The notes: generated from the sequence alone by a model not told the origin. A stretch of 64,000 bases of DNA from Tepidanaerobacter sp. EBM-38 (GCA_001896545.1 MPOT01000025.1:1-64000), one strand, 5' to 3'. Positions 16,813 to 25,989 are shown, counted from the stretch's first letter. Numbers and translations: made by a program.

Positions 16813-17165
16813 CTTTTTTAGCCCCCTTTTTTATTACCAAAATATAAATGAAAAAATGCTCTATATCTCTATCATACTGCATTATGGGCTAAAAATCGTT
16901 GGTATTTTATTACATTATCATTACAAAATATAAATTTAATTTAATCTATTTCAAAACCAGTGCTAAGTATTGTATAATTTATCCAGAACAAACAACTTTT
17001 TATTAGTTAGCATATAAAAACGGGGCAAGAAAAAGTTTCAAAACATGGATGTATTAAGAATGGATAGGTTGCCGGTATTTGTAAAATCAATCGAGGATAA
17101 CCGGCGAGACCCCATTTCTTATATCGAAACATGTTTAAAAAATAATAAAAATAGAAGGGGATATA
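16813..17165. other. Intergenic region between divergent genes
   Basis: About 350 bases holding the start regions of the deacetylase (minus) and the bactofilin-like gene (plus). TATAAT is present near 16972. Paired segments GCCGGT near 17071 and ACCGGC near 17099, with GGGGC near 17022 and GACCCC near 17109, could fold into a leader hairpin. A small open frame from ATG 17045 lacks a ribosome site. I recognise no riboswitch class. Confidence 0.35.
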
Positions 17166-17993
17166 ATGAAAAAAATTCTTGTTTTAATCTTTGCCTTATT
17201 ACTGCTTGTACCCGCGTCGGCATTAGCCACAGAAAAAGATGACCTGATTCAGATTAACAAAGATATAACAATAGATTCTAATGAAGTTGTAACTGGCGAT
17301 ATTATTGCCATAATGGGTAATATTAGAGTCGACGGCAAGGTAACCGGGGACGTAGTTGCAATTTTAGGTGATATAAGAGTTAATGGCGAGGTCACAGGTG
17401 ACGTTACTGCTGTAGGCGGACGAGTGATTAGAGGGGAAACCTCTAAAATCTACGGCAAGACAACCGAAGTGAAGATATCAGGGGTAAAAAATATAGTAAA
17501 CGATATTACACGGCAAGGTACAAACCGGAGATACATTTGGTTTAAAATTGTGCGATTTCTCGGGCTTTTGGCTGTAGGAATTCTTGTTATAATCCTATTT
17601 CCCAATAGCATAAAGATGGCATCCGGTGTTGTTGAAAAAGAAGTGGGCAGAAAGATGCTCATTGGTCTTGCGATTCTCTTACTAACACCCGTTATGTTGC
17701 TGCTCTTATTGATTACGTTGATAGGAATTCCTTTGATTCCCATATTGTTGCTACTTCTGTATGCCGCGGGATTTTTCGGGTATTTGTGCATTAGTATCTT
17801 TATTGGTAGAAAATTAAATGAGCACTTGAAAATGAAAGCTGAGATTTTGCTTGAATTTGCACTTGGTGCACTGCTTCTTTGGCTGATTAATTTAGTACCT
17901 TTCATAGGCGGTTTAACTTCTGCAATAGTTTTGATTACGTCTTTGGGCATTACTGCGGAAACTCGGTTTGGGACAAAAAGGTTAACAGAATAG
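17166..17993 (+). CDS. Bactofilin-like repeat membrane protein
   Basis: A 275-residue protein: signal peptide (1-22), then a short beta-helix of VxGDxxAxxGxxRVxGxVTGD-type repeats at about 35-90 as in polymer-forming (bactofilin-like) proteins, then a basic linker and about four membrane helices from 120 to 265. An AGAAGGGG-type site precedes ATG 17166. The repeats probably sit outside the membrane, unlike classical cytoplasmic bactofilins. The gene stands alone ahead of the cdaA operon. A structural or envelope-stress role is a guess. Confidence 0.65.
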   Translation: MKKILVLIFALLLLVPASALATEKDDLIQINKDITIDSNEVVTGDIIAIMGNIRVDGKVTGDVVAILGDIRVNGEVTGDVTAVGGRVIRGETSKIYGKTTEVKISGVKNIVNDITRQGTNRRYIWFKIVRFLGLLAVGILVIILFPNSIKMASGVVEKEVGRKMLIGLAILLLTPVMLLLLLITLIGIPLIPILLLLLYAAGFFGYLCISIFIGRKLNEHLKMKAEILLEFALGALLLWLINLVPFIGGLTSAIVLITSLGITAETRFGTKRLTE

Positions 17994-18042
17994 ACAAAAG
18001 TAAAAAATAACGGTTATAAAAATATACTAAATCAAGATTAAA

Positions 18043-18051
18043 TGCTATAAT
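18043..18051 (+). promoter_or_regulatory. Extended -10 promoter for cdaA-cdaR-glmM
   Basis: TGCTATAAT is an extended -10 element with a consensus core. The -35 region (TATACT at 18023) is poor. The start point would be near 18058, about 30 bases before ATG 18088. Confidence 0.45.
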
Positions 18052-18087
18052 ATTTATAGTAATAAAAAGGTATGCTGGGGTGGGAAA

Positions 18088-18888
18088 ATGTCATTACAGC
18101 TTTTTGAGCTTTTCAAAGGTTTTCGTTTAATGGACTTATTGGATATAGCTATTGTAGCTTTTGTTTCATATAAAGCCATACAATTAATTCAAGGAACCCG
18201 AGCTGTACAGCTTTTAAAGGGTTTGGTTGTGCTGGTTGTTTCTACAAAGTTAAGCGAATGGCTGGGGCTTTATACAATAAATTGGATTTTAAGAAATGCG
18301 ATGACAGTAGGCGTTATAGCGCTTCTTGTTGTTTTCCAACCAGAACTCAGGAGAGCCTTAGAGCAACTGGGGAGAGGAAGGTTTTTCTCAACACCGCTAT
18401 TAGGATTGGGCGAAGCAGAGATGAACAAGGTTATTGATTATATTGCAAGCGCCGCTGAGGAACTGTCTAAAGAAAAAACCGGAGCACTTATTGTGCTGGA
18501 AAAACAAACAGGGCTTAATGAATATATTGAAACCGGTGTTAAAATTGAGGGATGTGTTTCGACGGAACTTCTGATAAATATATTTGTACCGAATACTCCC
18601 TTGCATGACGGCGCGGTTGTAATAAGAAATGATAGAATAATGGCGGCAGGATGTTACCTGCCCCTTACCGAAAATCCGAATCTAAGCAAGGAACTGGGTA
18701 CCAGGCATCGTGCTGCTTTGGGCGTTACTGAAGAATCTGATGCCGTGGCCATTGTTGTTTCAGAAGAAACCGGTGTTATTTCAGTAGCTGAAGATGGTAA
18801 ACTCAGTCGCTATCTTGATATAAAAACTCTTAAGAATATGTTAAAGGACATATACGAAATAAAAGATAAAAAACCATCCCTATGGTAA
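18088..18888 (+). CDS. cdaA: Diadenylate cyclase CdaA (c-di-AMP synthase)
   Basis: A 266-residue membrane enzyme that joins two ATP into cyclic di-AMP. Three membrane helices lie within residues 1-85. The DAC domain (about 105-260) has the catalytic Asp174-Gly175-Ala176 (LHDGAVV) and Arg206-His207-Arg208 (GTRHRAALG). It heads the conserved operon cdaA-cdaR-glmM, in which CdaR and GlmM regulate the cyclase. Potassium-transport genes trkA-trkH follow, and a c-di-AMP riboswitch lies at 60090-60252, so both producer and targets of this messenger are in the window. Confidence 0.97.
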   Translation: MSLQLFELFKGFRLMDLLDIAIVAFVSYKAIQLIQGTRAVQLLKGLVVLVVSTKLSEWLGLYTINWILRNAMTVGVIALLVVFQPELRRALEQLGRGRFFSTPLLGLGEAEMNKVIDYIASAAEELSKEKTGALIVLEKQTGLNEYIETGVKIEGCVSTELLINIFVPNTPLHDGAVVIRNDRIMAAGCYLPLTENPNLSKELGTRHRAALGVTEESDAVAIVVSEETGVISVAEDGKLSRYLDIKTLKNMLKDIYEIKDKKPSLW

Positions 18889-18901
18889 TGGAGGAAGGAT
18901 A

Positions 18902-20131
18902 ATGCATAGATTTTTTGCTAACGATACGGCTGTCAAAGTTCTTTCAATTATTGTTGCCATTGTTATGTGGCTGTATGTAATGAATGAACAAAACCCCCAA
19001 GTTACCTACATAGTCAGGGATGTACCTGTTAAGCTGTCAAATCTGGACGAAGACAAGTTCGCTTTGAAAGACGAATCATCTCAATTTACGGTAAATGTGA
19101 AAGTTAGGGGGCGCCGCAGCTTGGTGACCGATTTAAAGCCAAATGATATCAGTGCTGAAGTAAGCATGCGGGGGCGTATGGAAGGAGATAATTTAATTCG
19201 CGTTGATGTGGTTGTACCGCCGAATATAGAGCTTATCGATGTCTTGCCAAGGGAAATTATGGTGACTTTAGAGGCTGTTATTGAAGAGCAAAGACCTGTT
19301 ACGGTGGAAATAGTTGGAACTCCTGCACAAGGTTTTGCGGCAGGCAAACCGCAAGTCAAGCCTCAGGAAGTTGTCATTAAAGGTCCGCGAAGCATTGTTA
19401 ATTCAATAAAGAAAATATCAACGACAATCGATATATCGGACAAAGACAGTGCAGTTACCAGCACCCTTCCATTTATGGTTCTTGACGGGCAAGGCAATGA
19501 ACAAAAAAGAATTACATTCAGACCTGATGTGGTCGAGGTTACGGTGCCTATTGTTCCCGTCAGCAATGTGCAAGTTTTACCGAATATAAGGGGTAATCCC
19601 CCCGAAGGCTATATAATCAGAGATGTAAGAATAGACCCACCGTCAATAACGGTGACCGGAAGTGCCGATATATTAAACAATCTTCAATCCATCAGCACCG
19701 AACCGATAAATATTCAGGGTGAAGTGTCAACGGTTTCGGTAGATGTAAACTTGCTTTTGCCAAAAGGGATTACAATCTTTGATGAAGAGGTTCAGTCAGC
19801 GCGGGTTACCGTTGAGATTGAAAAATTGGCTACTACTACCTTGAATATTAAATCAGATAAAATTGCTGTAGAAGGTGCGAATTCGGGATTAAATGCAGAA
19901 CTAGAACATGATAGAGATGTCATATTGACAGTGAGTGGTCCCGAGAGTATTATTGATAAAGCAAATGAAAACATGGTGAAGTTAAATGTAGATATTACCG
20001 GTCTTACTGAAGGTGAGCATTTTGTAAAGATTCGAGCAGATGTATCAAGACCCTACAGAGTTATTAAAATAGAGCCAAGCGAAATCCACGTTACCATTAG
20101 CAATCTTTTGCAGCAAAAAGGAGGAAACTGA
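18902..20131 (+). CDS. cdaR: CdaR, YbbR-domain regulator of CdaA
   Basis: A 409-residue protein with one N-terminal membrane helix (about 8-25, ending IVMWLYVMNEQNPQ) and about four extracytoplasmic YbbR repeats of 75-85 residues, seen by repeated PxxVxVxGP-type turns such as PQEVVIKGP and PPSITVTGSA. It binds and modulates CdaA in Firmicutes. GGAGG precedes ATG 18902, 13 bases after cdaA. The stop overlaps nothing; glmM starts on the very next base, indicating coupled translation. Confidence 0.92.
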   Translation: MHRFFANDTAVKVLSIIVAIVMWLYVMNEQNPQVTYIVRDVPVKLSNLDEDKFALKDESSQFTVNVKVRGRRSLVTDLKPNDISAEVSMRGRMEGDNLIRVDVVVPPNIELIDVLPREIMVTLEAVIEEQRPVTVEIVGTPAQGFAAGKPQVKPQEVVIKGPRSIVNSIKKISTTIDISDKDSAVTSTLPFMVLDGQGNEQKRITFRPDVVEVTVPIVPVSNVQVLPNIRGNPPEGYIIRDVRIDPPSITVTGSADILNNLQSISTEPINIQGEVSTVSVDVNLLLPKGITIFDEEVQSARVTVEIEKLATTTLNIKSDKIAVEGANSGLNAELEHDRDVILTVSGPESIIDKANENMVKLNVDITGLTEGEHFVKIRADVSRPYRVIKIEPSEIHVTISNLLQQKGGN

Positions 20132-21478
20132 ATGAAGTCCAGGTTATTTGGAACAGATGGGGTTAGAGGCGTAGCCAACAAAGACCTTTCACCGCTTTTA
20201 GCTTTTAAGCTGGGTCGAGCAGGCGCACAAGTTCTATCTAAGCTTCACGAAAAACCCATTATGGTAGTTGGCAAGGATACACGGGTATCGGGAGATATGT
20301 TGGAAGCTGCATTGATAGCCGGTATATGTTCACAAGGTGCGGATGTTTTAAAGGTAGGAATCATGCCAACTCCTGCCATTGCCTATCTTACACGCCACTT
20401 TAATGCAGATGCCGGTGTAGTTATCTCTGCATCTCATAATCCATATGAATATAATGGGATTAAGTTTTTCGATAAAAATGGTTACAAATTACCTGATGCC
20501 ATGGAAGATGAAATCGAAGCACTGCTTGAGGATACTAATGGAGATATAAAAAGCCCTATAGGCTCAGGCGTTGGAAAAACGTACACAAAAGATGCGATAA
20601 GACCCTACGTGGATTTTATAAAATCGGTGATAGATAAAAAACTTAAATTTAAGGGTTTAAAGGTAGCCCTAGATTGCGCCAATGGAGCATCTTACCAAGT
20701 GGCACCCATGATTTTAGAGGAATTAGGCGCAGATGTCCATATAATAAACAATCAACCTGATGGTATTAACATAAATGTTAATTGTGGTTCTACACATCCT
20801 GAGAGCCTTTGCAAATATGTTAAAGAAATAAAGGCTGATGTAGGCCTATCCTTCGATGGAGATGCAGACCGACTGATAGCTGTTGATGAAAAAGGTGAAA
20901 TAATAGATGGAGACCATATAATGGCTATTTGTGGGGTGCACCTGAAAAGTCGTGGACTTTTAAAAAATGAAACCGTAGTTTCTACTGTAATGAGCAATAT
21001 GGGATTAGAAGCAGCTTTAAAGAATGCAGGTATACAAATGGTGCGGGCGAAAGTAGGCGACCGCTATGTTTTTGAGGAAATGTTAAGCAGTGGTTACAAT
21101 TTTGGTGGAGAACAGTCAGGTCATATCATTTTTCTGGACCATAATACCACTGGCGATGGAATCCTAACCGGAGTAAAACTTATTGATGTAATGGTGAATG
21201 AAAATAAAACTCTTTCAGAGCTAAGGCAGATAATGAAGGTATATCCTCAAGTGCTTATAAATGTAACAGTGGCAGACAAATCTAGCTATGATAGCAATAA
21301 ACGTATTCAAGAAATCATAGCAGAGAACCAAGAGCTTTTGGGTGAAAAAGGTAGAATCCTAGTTCGCCCGTCAGGCACTGAACCGCTGATTCGTGTAATG
21401 GTAGAAGGTGAACAGCAAGATTTAATTGAAAAAGTTGCAAAATCTGTTGCCCAAGTGATAGAACAAGAACTGAGATAA
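20132..21478 (+). CDS. glmM: Phosphoglucosamine mutase GlmM
   Basis: A 448-residue cytoplasmic enzyme converting glucosamine-6-phosphate to glucosamine-1-phosphate for peptidoglycan precursor synthesis. It opens with RLFGTDGVRG, has the phospho-Ser motif SASHNP (Ser101), the metal loop DGDADR and the substrate loop GGEQSGH, and ends with RPSGTEPL, all family hallmarks. Length is normal. It directly follows the cdaR stop. In other Firmicutes GlmM also binds and inhibits CdaA, linking wall synthesis to c-di-AMP. Confidence 0.97.
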   Translation: MKSRLFGTDGVRGVANKDLSPLLAFKLGRAGAQVLSKLHEKPIMVVGKDTRVSGDMLEAALIAGICSQGADVLKVGIMPTPAIAYLTRHFNADAGVVISASHNPYEYNGIKFFDKNGYKLPDAMEDEIEALLEDTNGDIKSPIGSGVGKTYTKDAIRPYVDFIKSVIDKKLKFKGLKVALDCANGASYQVAPMILEELGADVHIINNQPDGININVNCGSTHPESLCKYVKEIKADVGLSFDGDADRLIAVDEKGEIIDGDHIMAICGVHLKSRGLLKNETVVSTVMSNMGLEAALKNAGIQMVRAKVGDRYVFEEMLSSGYNFGGEQSGHIIFLDHNTTGDGILTGVKLIDVMVNENKTLSELRQIMKVYPQVLINVTVADKSSYDSNKRIQEIIAENQELLGEKGRILVRPSGTEPLIRVMVEGEQQDLIEKVAKSVAQVIEQELR

Positions 21479-21493
21479 ATAAAAAAGAAGCGG

Positions 21494-21526
21494 GTGAATA
21501 ATTGGGGACAGTCCCCGATTATTCAC
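21494..21526 (+). terminator. REP-like palindrome acting as terminator after glmM
   Basis: A 33-base near-perfect palindrome (GTGAATAAT / ATTATTCAC outer arms, GGGGAC / GTCCCC inner arms), followed by AATTTTATA. The GGGGACAGTCCCC core resembles dispersed palindromes found in many Firmicutes, so this may be a repeat recruited as terminator. Confidence 0.65.
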
Positions 21527-21550
21527 AATTTTATATAGGTGGTGTCAAGA

Positions 21551-22954
21551 GTGAAGGTAATAATCGCCGGAGCCGGCGATATAGGAACTGAGCTTGCAAA
21601 ACGGTTAATTGCGGATAATCATGATGTGGTAGTTTTGGAAAAAGACAGTGAAAAGATTTCAAGCCTTTCAAATAGATTGGATGCTATGTTAGTACAGGAA
21701 ACCGGCGAACGTATCTCTGCTTTAGTTGATGCCGGCATTGAAGAAGCCGATGTGTTTATTGCTGTTACTGATAGTGATGAATTAAATATTATGTTTTGCA
21801 TGATTGCAAAAAAACTAGCTAATATCAAAACCGTAGCACGAGTTAGAAATCCGGAATATACCAGCCATAAAATGTTGCTTACGGGTGAGCAGCTTGGCAT
21901 AGATATCATGATTGATCCGGAAGGATTGACGGCTCTGGAGATAGCCAAACTCATAAAAAATCCCGATGTCAATGAAATCGAATACTTTGCTGGAGGAAAA
22001 ATAGAACTCATAGCTCTTCGGGTCGACAAAGAATCCGAGCTGATAAATCAGCCATTGACGATTTTACCGGTATCTCCGGATTACTTTGTTGTTGGAATTT
22101 TCCGCGAAAATGGCCAAATTGTCATTCCAAAGGGCGAGGATAAGTTTTTGCCCAATGACATGGTATATGTCATAAAAAAGACCGGCACGCTTACTGAATT
22201 TAGCAGTATGGTCAGAAGTGAAAAAAAGCGGGTTAAAAATGTGATGATTCTGGGCGGAGGGAAAATTGGGTTTAAGTTGGCTAAGATTTTGGAAGGTTAC
22301 AAGAAAAATTCAATGACTATAAAACTGGTAGAAAAATCTGCCCAAAAGTGTCACATTCTAAGCGACCATCTTAATAAGACTCTGGTTTTAAACGCAGATG
22401 TAGCGGATATAAATTTTTTAAAAGATGAAAATATAGAGAGTGTCGATGTATTAGTATCTGTAACAGGGTCGGATGAATTAAATATTCTTACATCTATTTT
22501 AGGTAAAAAACTAGGCACATCTAAAACAATTGTCGAGATTAACAAACCGGACTATGAAATACTGATGCAGACACTGGGCATAGATTCCTATATAAGTCCG
22601 CGGCTATTAGTAGCCGGAAGGCTTTCTCAACTTTTTAGAAAGTCAAGTATCATATCAGAGACATTTTTGAAGGATGGGAGAGCTGAAATAATTGAACTTG
22701 CCGCTGCTGATGATTCTCCTTTAATCAATCAGCAGTTAAAAGCGCTGCGCCTATCAGCACAAGGCATTATTATCGGTGCAATACTAAGAAACGGCAAAGC
22801 GGTCATCCCTAGAGGAAACGATGTTATTTTACCTAAAGACCGATTAATAATTTTCACCCAGTCTGAAAATGTCAAGCAGGTGGAACGACTTTTCTGCTCC
22901 TCTGAAACAGCCAGGAAGCATCAAGGAATGCATGAAGGGATGATAGCTAATTGA
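21551..22954 (+). CDS. trkA: Trk potassium uptake regulatory subunit TrkA
   Basis: About 467 residues with two RCK modules in tandem. Each has a Rossmann nucleotide fold (VIIAGAGDIGTELAKRL at residues 3-19, and MILGGGKIGFKLAKIL near 227) followed by a TrkA_C domain. GTG 21551 was chosen behind GGTGGTG at 21537-21543. It gates the TrkH channel in response to nucleotides, and TrkA_C/RCK_C domains are known c-di-AMP targets in Firmicutes. It overlaps trkH by four bases and lies directly after the c-di-AMP synthase operon. Confidence 0.95.
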   Translation: MKVIIAGAGDIGTELAKRLIADNHDVVVLEKDSEKISSLSNRLDAMLVQETGERISALVDAGIEEADVFIAVTDSDELNIMFCMIAKKLANIKTVARVRNPEYTSHKMLLTGEQLGIDIMIDPEGLTALEIAKLIKNPDVNEIEYFAGGKIELIALRVDKESELINQPLTILPVSPDYFVVGIFRENGQIVIPKGEDKFLPNDMVYVIKKTGTLTEFSSMVRSEKKRVKNVMILGGGKIGFKLAKILEGYKKNSMTIKLVEKSAQKCHILSDHLNKTLVLNADVADINFLKDENIESVDVLVSVTGSDELNILTSILGKKLGTSKTIVEINKPDYEILMQTLGIDSYISPRLLVAGRLSQLFRKSSIISETFLKDGRAEIIELAAADDSPLINQQLKALRLSAQGIIIGAILRNGKAVIPRGNDVILPKDRLIIFTQSENVKQVERLFCSSETARKHQGMHEGMIAN

Positions 22955-24444
22955 ACTTAAATACTGTACGCTATATTCTTGGCACTTTACTGATTGTTTT
23001 AGGAATTTCCATGGTTCCATCTCTGGGATGGTCGATTTATTATGGTGACAGCGATATCAATGCTTTTTTATTTTCAATCGTTGCCGCAATAATAGTTGGA
23101 GTGCTGCTGCGAGTGAAAACTTACTTGAGAAAAGATTTAGGCCTTAGAGAAGGCTTTCTCGTTGTCACATTAGGTTGGATATTGGCCGGTATTTTTGGAG
23201 CATTGCCATTTGTGTTTTATGGCGCGGTGGATACTTTTATCGATGGATTTTTCGAAGCGATATCAGGTTTTACGACTACCGGAGCCACGGTAATAAACAA
23301 TGTGGAAGCACTTCCTCACGGAATACTCTTTTGGAGAAGTTTTACTCACTGGCTGGGAGGCATGGGAATTATAGTGCTTTTCCTGGCTATCCTTCCGGGA
23401 GTAGGTGCCGGAGGATTTCATATGTTTCGTGCGGAGGTTCCCGGGCCTTCAGTTTCGAAACTATCTTCCAAGATAGCAAATACGGCAAAAATATTATGGC
23501 GCATATACATGGGGTTGACGATACTTCAAACCATATTATTGATGGTAGCCGGCCTTGATTTATTCGATTCACTGACACATACATTCGGCACAGTTGCAAC
23601 CGGAGGTTTTTCCACGCGAGCTCTGAGCGTAGGTGCCTTTAAAAATCCTGCAGCAGAAATTATAATATTAATATTTATGGCAATGTCCGGGGTAAATTTC
23701 AGCCTTTATTATTATCTGCTTAGGCGCCAGTGGAATCGAGTATTTGGAGATGAGGAGCTAAAATTTTACTTAGGAGTAATCATCGTTACAACTCTCTTAA
23801 TTGCATGGAATATCAGGGGATTAATTCCATTAAAGACCGACCTTTTTAGGACAAGTGCGTTTCAAGTGGTTTCAATAATGACCACTACCGGATATGCCAC
23901 TGCTAATTTTGACCTTTGGCCGGCATTTTCGAAAATGTTACTGTTACTGCTTATGTTTTTTGGAGGATGTGCCGGTTCTACCGGCGGTGCTATAAAACAA
24001 ATCAGGATGCTGATTTTATTCAAATATTGTAGGCGAGAGTTAACTCATACACTTCACCCTAAAGCTGTAGTCCCGGTAAAAATAGGAGGCAAACCTATCC
24101 CCGATGATGTCCTGAGAAATATTTTGGCATTTAGTTTTATATATATAGCCTTATTTGTGCTAGGCTCGTTATTCATTGCGATGCTGGGCGAGGATATGAT
24201 AACATCGGTTTCATCTGTAGCAGCTACACTGGGCAACATAGGTCCGGGGCTTGGCAGTGTGGGTCCCGAATCTACTTTTAGCGAAATCCCCCAAATTGGA
24301 AAACTTGTCCTCAGCTTTCTTATGTTAATGGGAAGGCTTGAGATATTTACAGTGATGCTGTGCTTTACTCCAAGTTTTTGGCAGGGAGTTACAATCTTTG
24401 GTAAGCCCCAAGACTATTCACTGCGGAAAGACCACTCGATTTAA
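22951..24444 (+). CDS. trkH: Trk potassium transporter channel subunit TrkH
   Basis: A 497-residue membrane protein with about ten to twelve hydrophobic segments in four pore-repeat units. The filter regions include [32 protein letters not shown] and [12 protein letters not shown], as expected for TrkH/KtrB-type K+ channels. It starts at TTG 22951 within TTGA of the trkA stop, so it is translationally coupled. It moves K+ inward and works with TrkA. The operon context with cdaA suggests control by c-di-AMP through TrkA. Confidence 0.95.
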   Translation: MNLNTVRYILGTLLIVLGISMVPSLGWSIYYGDSDINAFLFSIVAAIIVGVLLRVKTYLRKDLGLREGFLVVTLGWILAGIFGALPFVFYGAVDTFIDGFFEAISGFTTTGATVINNVEALPHGILFWRSFTHWLGGMGIIVLFLAILPGVGAGGFHMFRAEVPGPSVSKLSSKIANTAKILWRIYMGLTILQTILLMVAGLDLFDSLTHTFGTVATGGFSTRALSVGAFKNPAAEIIILIFMAMSGVNFSLYYYLLRRQWNRVFGDEELKFYLGVIIVTTLLIAWNIRGLIPLKTDLFRTSAFQVVSIMTTTGYATANFDLWPAFSKMLLLLLMFFGGCAGSTGGAIKQIRMLILFKYCRRELTHTLHPKAVVPVKIGGKPIPDDVLRNILAFSFIYIALFVLGSLFIAMLGEDMITSVSSVAATLGNIGPGLGSVGPESTFSEIPQIGKLVLSFLMLMGRLEIFTVMLCFTPSFWQGVTIFGKPQDYSLRKDHSI

Positions 24445-24483
24445 AATTGAATATTTTGGGTCTGTGTTAAAATGAAAACAACT

Positions 24484-24553
24484 TGACATCCCAAACGCAG
24501 TGAAGGCTCTTTGTAAGGATTAAATAAGATTCTTCGCTGCGCTTAGAATGACA
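24484..24553. repeat. 70-bp imperfect inverted repeat element (MITE-like)
   Basis: Arms of 28 bases (24484-24511 and 24526-24553) are reverse complements at 21 positions, and most differences are transitions that still allow G-U pairs in RNA. The right arm contains ATTCTTCGCTGCGCTTAGAA, a core very like dispersed repeats found in many bacterial genomes. It lies between trkH and the next promoter and could act as a terminator for trkH. No target duplication is obvious. Confidence 0.55.
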
Positions 24554-24630
24554 GCAGTATATAGCAAAATGACAGACCTGTGAATAGTAACGACGTTATC
24601 ATAGAATGAATAAATATAATTTTTTTGGTG

Positions 24631-24659
24631 TTGACAAGAAAGCAAGCAAATGTTAAAAT
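24631..24659 (+). promoter_or_regulatory. Sigma-A-type promoter for the ECF/FmdE/ABC cluster
   Basis: TTGACA, 17 bases, TAAAAT. The start would be near 24666, giving a leader of about 200 bases before TTG 24870 that contains a terminator. Confidence 0.75.
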
Positions 24660-24665
24660 TTTATC

Positions 24666-24833
24666 AAATGGTCATGAAGGCCATAAAGTGTTATACAGAT
24701 GTAAAAATATAAGGCTTGCAAAAACTACCATAAATTATATTATTTAAAAGCTATTACAAAAATCTTATAAATACTTTGGATAAAACCATGAAGGTTAAGC
24801 TGTATGAAACGGCTTTGTTCATGGTTTTTATTT
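24666..24833 (+). promoter_or_regulatory. Attenuator-like leader with terminator, riboswitch class unrecognised
   Basis: The leader ends in a strong hairpin at 24782-24828 (AAAACCATGAA / TTCATGGTTTT, with an inner AAGCTG / CGGCTT stem), followed by TATTTTT. An upstream stem at about 24669-24684 (ATGGTC / GGCCAT) contains a second CATGAA copy (24673-24678) that could pair with the terminator's 3' arm instead of the proper 5' arm. Alternative pairing of this kind is typical of attenuators. It matches none of the riboswitches or the T-box that I know by motif. Confidence 0.5.
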
Positions 24834-24869
24834 TTCCCTAAATAATAAATCAGATTGGAGTGTTTGAAC

Positions 24870-25412
24870 TTGAGAAATGATAATCTATACCAGATAGCGC
24901 TTGCTGGTGTGTTTACTGCATTTGGGATTGTGCTACCGATGATGTTTCACGTGCTAGGGCTTGGTTCAACCTTTTTGCCAATGCACATACCGGTTTTACT
25001 TTCGGGATTTTTCTTGGATGCGCCTGTTGCGGGAGCGGTAGGAGCGTTGACTCCAATTTTAAGTTCTGTTTTTACCGGCATGCCTCCGGCTTTTCCGGTA
25101 ATGCCCTATATGGTTTTTGAACTTGCAGCATATGGTTATATGACAAGTTTTATGTATAGAAAACTGCGTCAGAATGTTTATGTATCCTTAGTCGGCAGTA
25201 TGGTTCTCGGACGCATTGTATCAGGCATTGCCGTATGGGTGCTTACAGCCTTTTTCGGCGCCAAATTTCCCACGCCCGTAGCTTTTATTGCTGCAAGTAT
25301 TACAAATGGCTTGCCCGGAATAGCAATTCAACTGATATTTATTCCGGCAGTAGTTTTGCTGCTTAAAAAATATCAAATGAGGGCAACCGGGAGGGATACC
25401 CTTGAACCATAA
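24870..25412 (+). CDS. ECF transporter S-component (substrate-binding membrane protein)
   Basis: About 180 residues with five to six hydrophobic helices and the look of ECF S-components: NLYQIALAGVFTAFGIVLP start, then LPMHIPVLLSGFFL, and the conserved GMPPAFPVMPYMVFELAAYG. S-components bind a vitamin or metal and dock on a shared energising module, which is not encoded here. TTG 24870 fits the GGAG site at 24857; a TTG at 24855 would overlap it. The methyltransferase gene starts inside its last 11 bases. The substrate is not evident; the FmdE, methyltransferase and SBP5 transporter genes after it hint at a cofactor or metal. Confidence 0.7.
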   Translation: MRNDNLYQIALAGVFTAFGIVLPMMFHVLGLGSTFLPMHIPVLLSGFFLDAPVAGAVGALTPILSSVFTGMPPAFPVMPYMVFELAAYGYMTSFMYRKLRQNVYVSLVGSMVLGRIVSGIAVWVLTAFFGAKFPTPVAFIAASITNGLPGIAIQLIFIPAVVLLLKKYQMRATGRDTLEP

Positions 25413-25989
25413 GGACTTCTTTAATGAAGTGGCGGATAAATGGGACGAAATGTGCCATCATGATGAAGCAAAACTTAGATATATAACTAAGATGGCAGGA
25501 ATATCACAGGGAGATTGCGTTTTGGATGTTGGCACAGGAACCGGCGTGATGATCCCATATATATATGAAATGATAGGCGATGAGGGAGAAATTATAGCCA
25601 TCGACCTTGCAGAAAAGATGCTTGAAGTTGCAAGACAAAAATATCCTTTTAACAATGTTCGTTTTGTTCTGGGAGATATTTATGATGCAGCTCTCCCCAA
25701 AACCCATTTTGACGTTATAATGTGCTACTCGGTTTTTCCTCACTTTCAAGACAAACCGACAGTGATATCTCATATGGCAGGCCTTCTAAAGTCCGGCGGC
25801 AGGCTTGTAATAGCTCACTCTCAGAGCAGGAGAGCTATAAACGAGCTTCACGCAGAAAGTTCTGATGCGGTAAATAGCGATGACCTTCCTGAAGCAGATG
25901 TTATAAAAGGATTTATGAAAGAGACAGGGCTTAAACCTGTATTTGCCGAAGATAATGATGAGATGTTTATAGTTATCGGTAAAAAATAA
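25402..25989 (+). CDS. Class I SAM-dependent methyltransferase
   Basis: A 195-residue enzyme with motif I VLDVGTGTGV (near residue 38), acidic motif II IAIDLAEKML, and post-motif GDIYDAALP and DVIMCYSVFPHF. It belongs to the broad Methyltransf_11 type and the substrate cannot be assigned. The TTG start at 25402 lies seven bases after GGGAGGGA and overlaps the ECF gene, indicating coupled translation. Its place between a transporter S-component and FmdE suggests modification of an imported cofactor or metal carrier, which is inference. Confidence 0.85.
   Translation: MNHKDFFNEVADKWDEMCHHDEAKLRYITKMAGISQGDCVLDVGTGTGVMIPYIYEMIGDEGEIIAIDLAEKMLEVARQKYPFNNVRFVLGDIYDAALPKTHFDVIMCYSVFPHFQDKPTVISHMAGLLKSGGRLVIAHSQSRRAINELHAESSDAVNSDDLPEADVIKGFMKETGLKPVFAEDNDEMFIVIGKK

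Noticed and set aside
17045-17242. 65-residue open frame before and into the bactofilin-like gene
   Set aside because: No ribosome site before ATG 17045, and the frame runs into the well-supported gene at 17166 in another phase. More likely leader sequence.
24666-24833. T-box, cobalamin, TPP or preQ1 riboswitch before the ECF gene
   Set aside because: None of the diagnostic conserved stretches of those RNAs is present; reported only as an unclassified leader.
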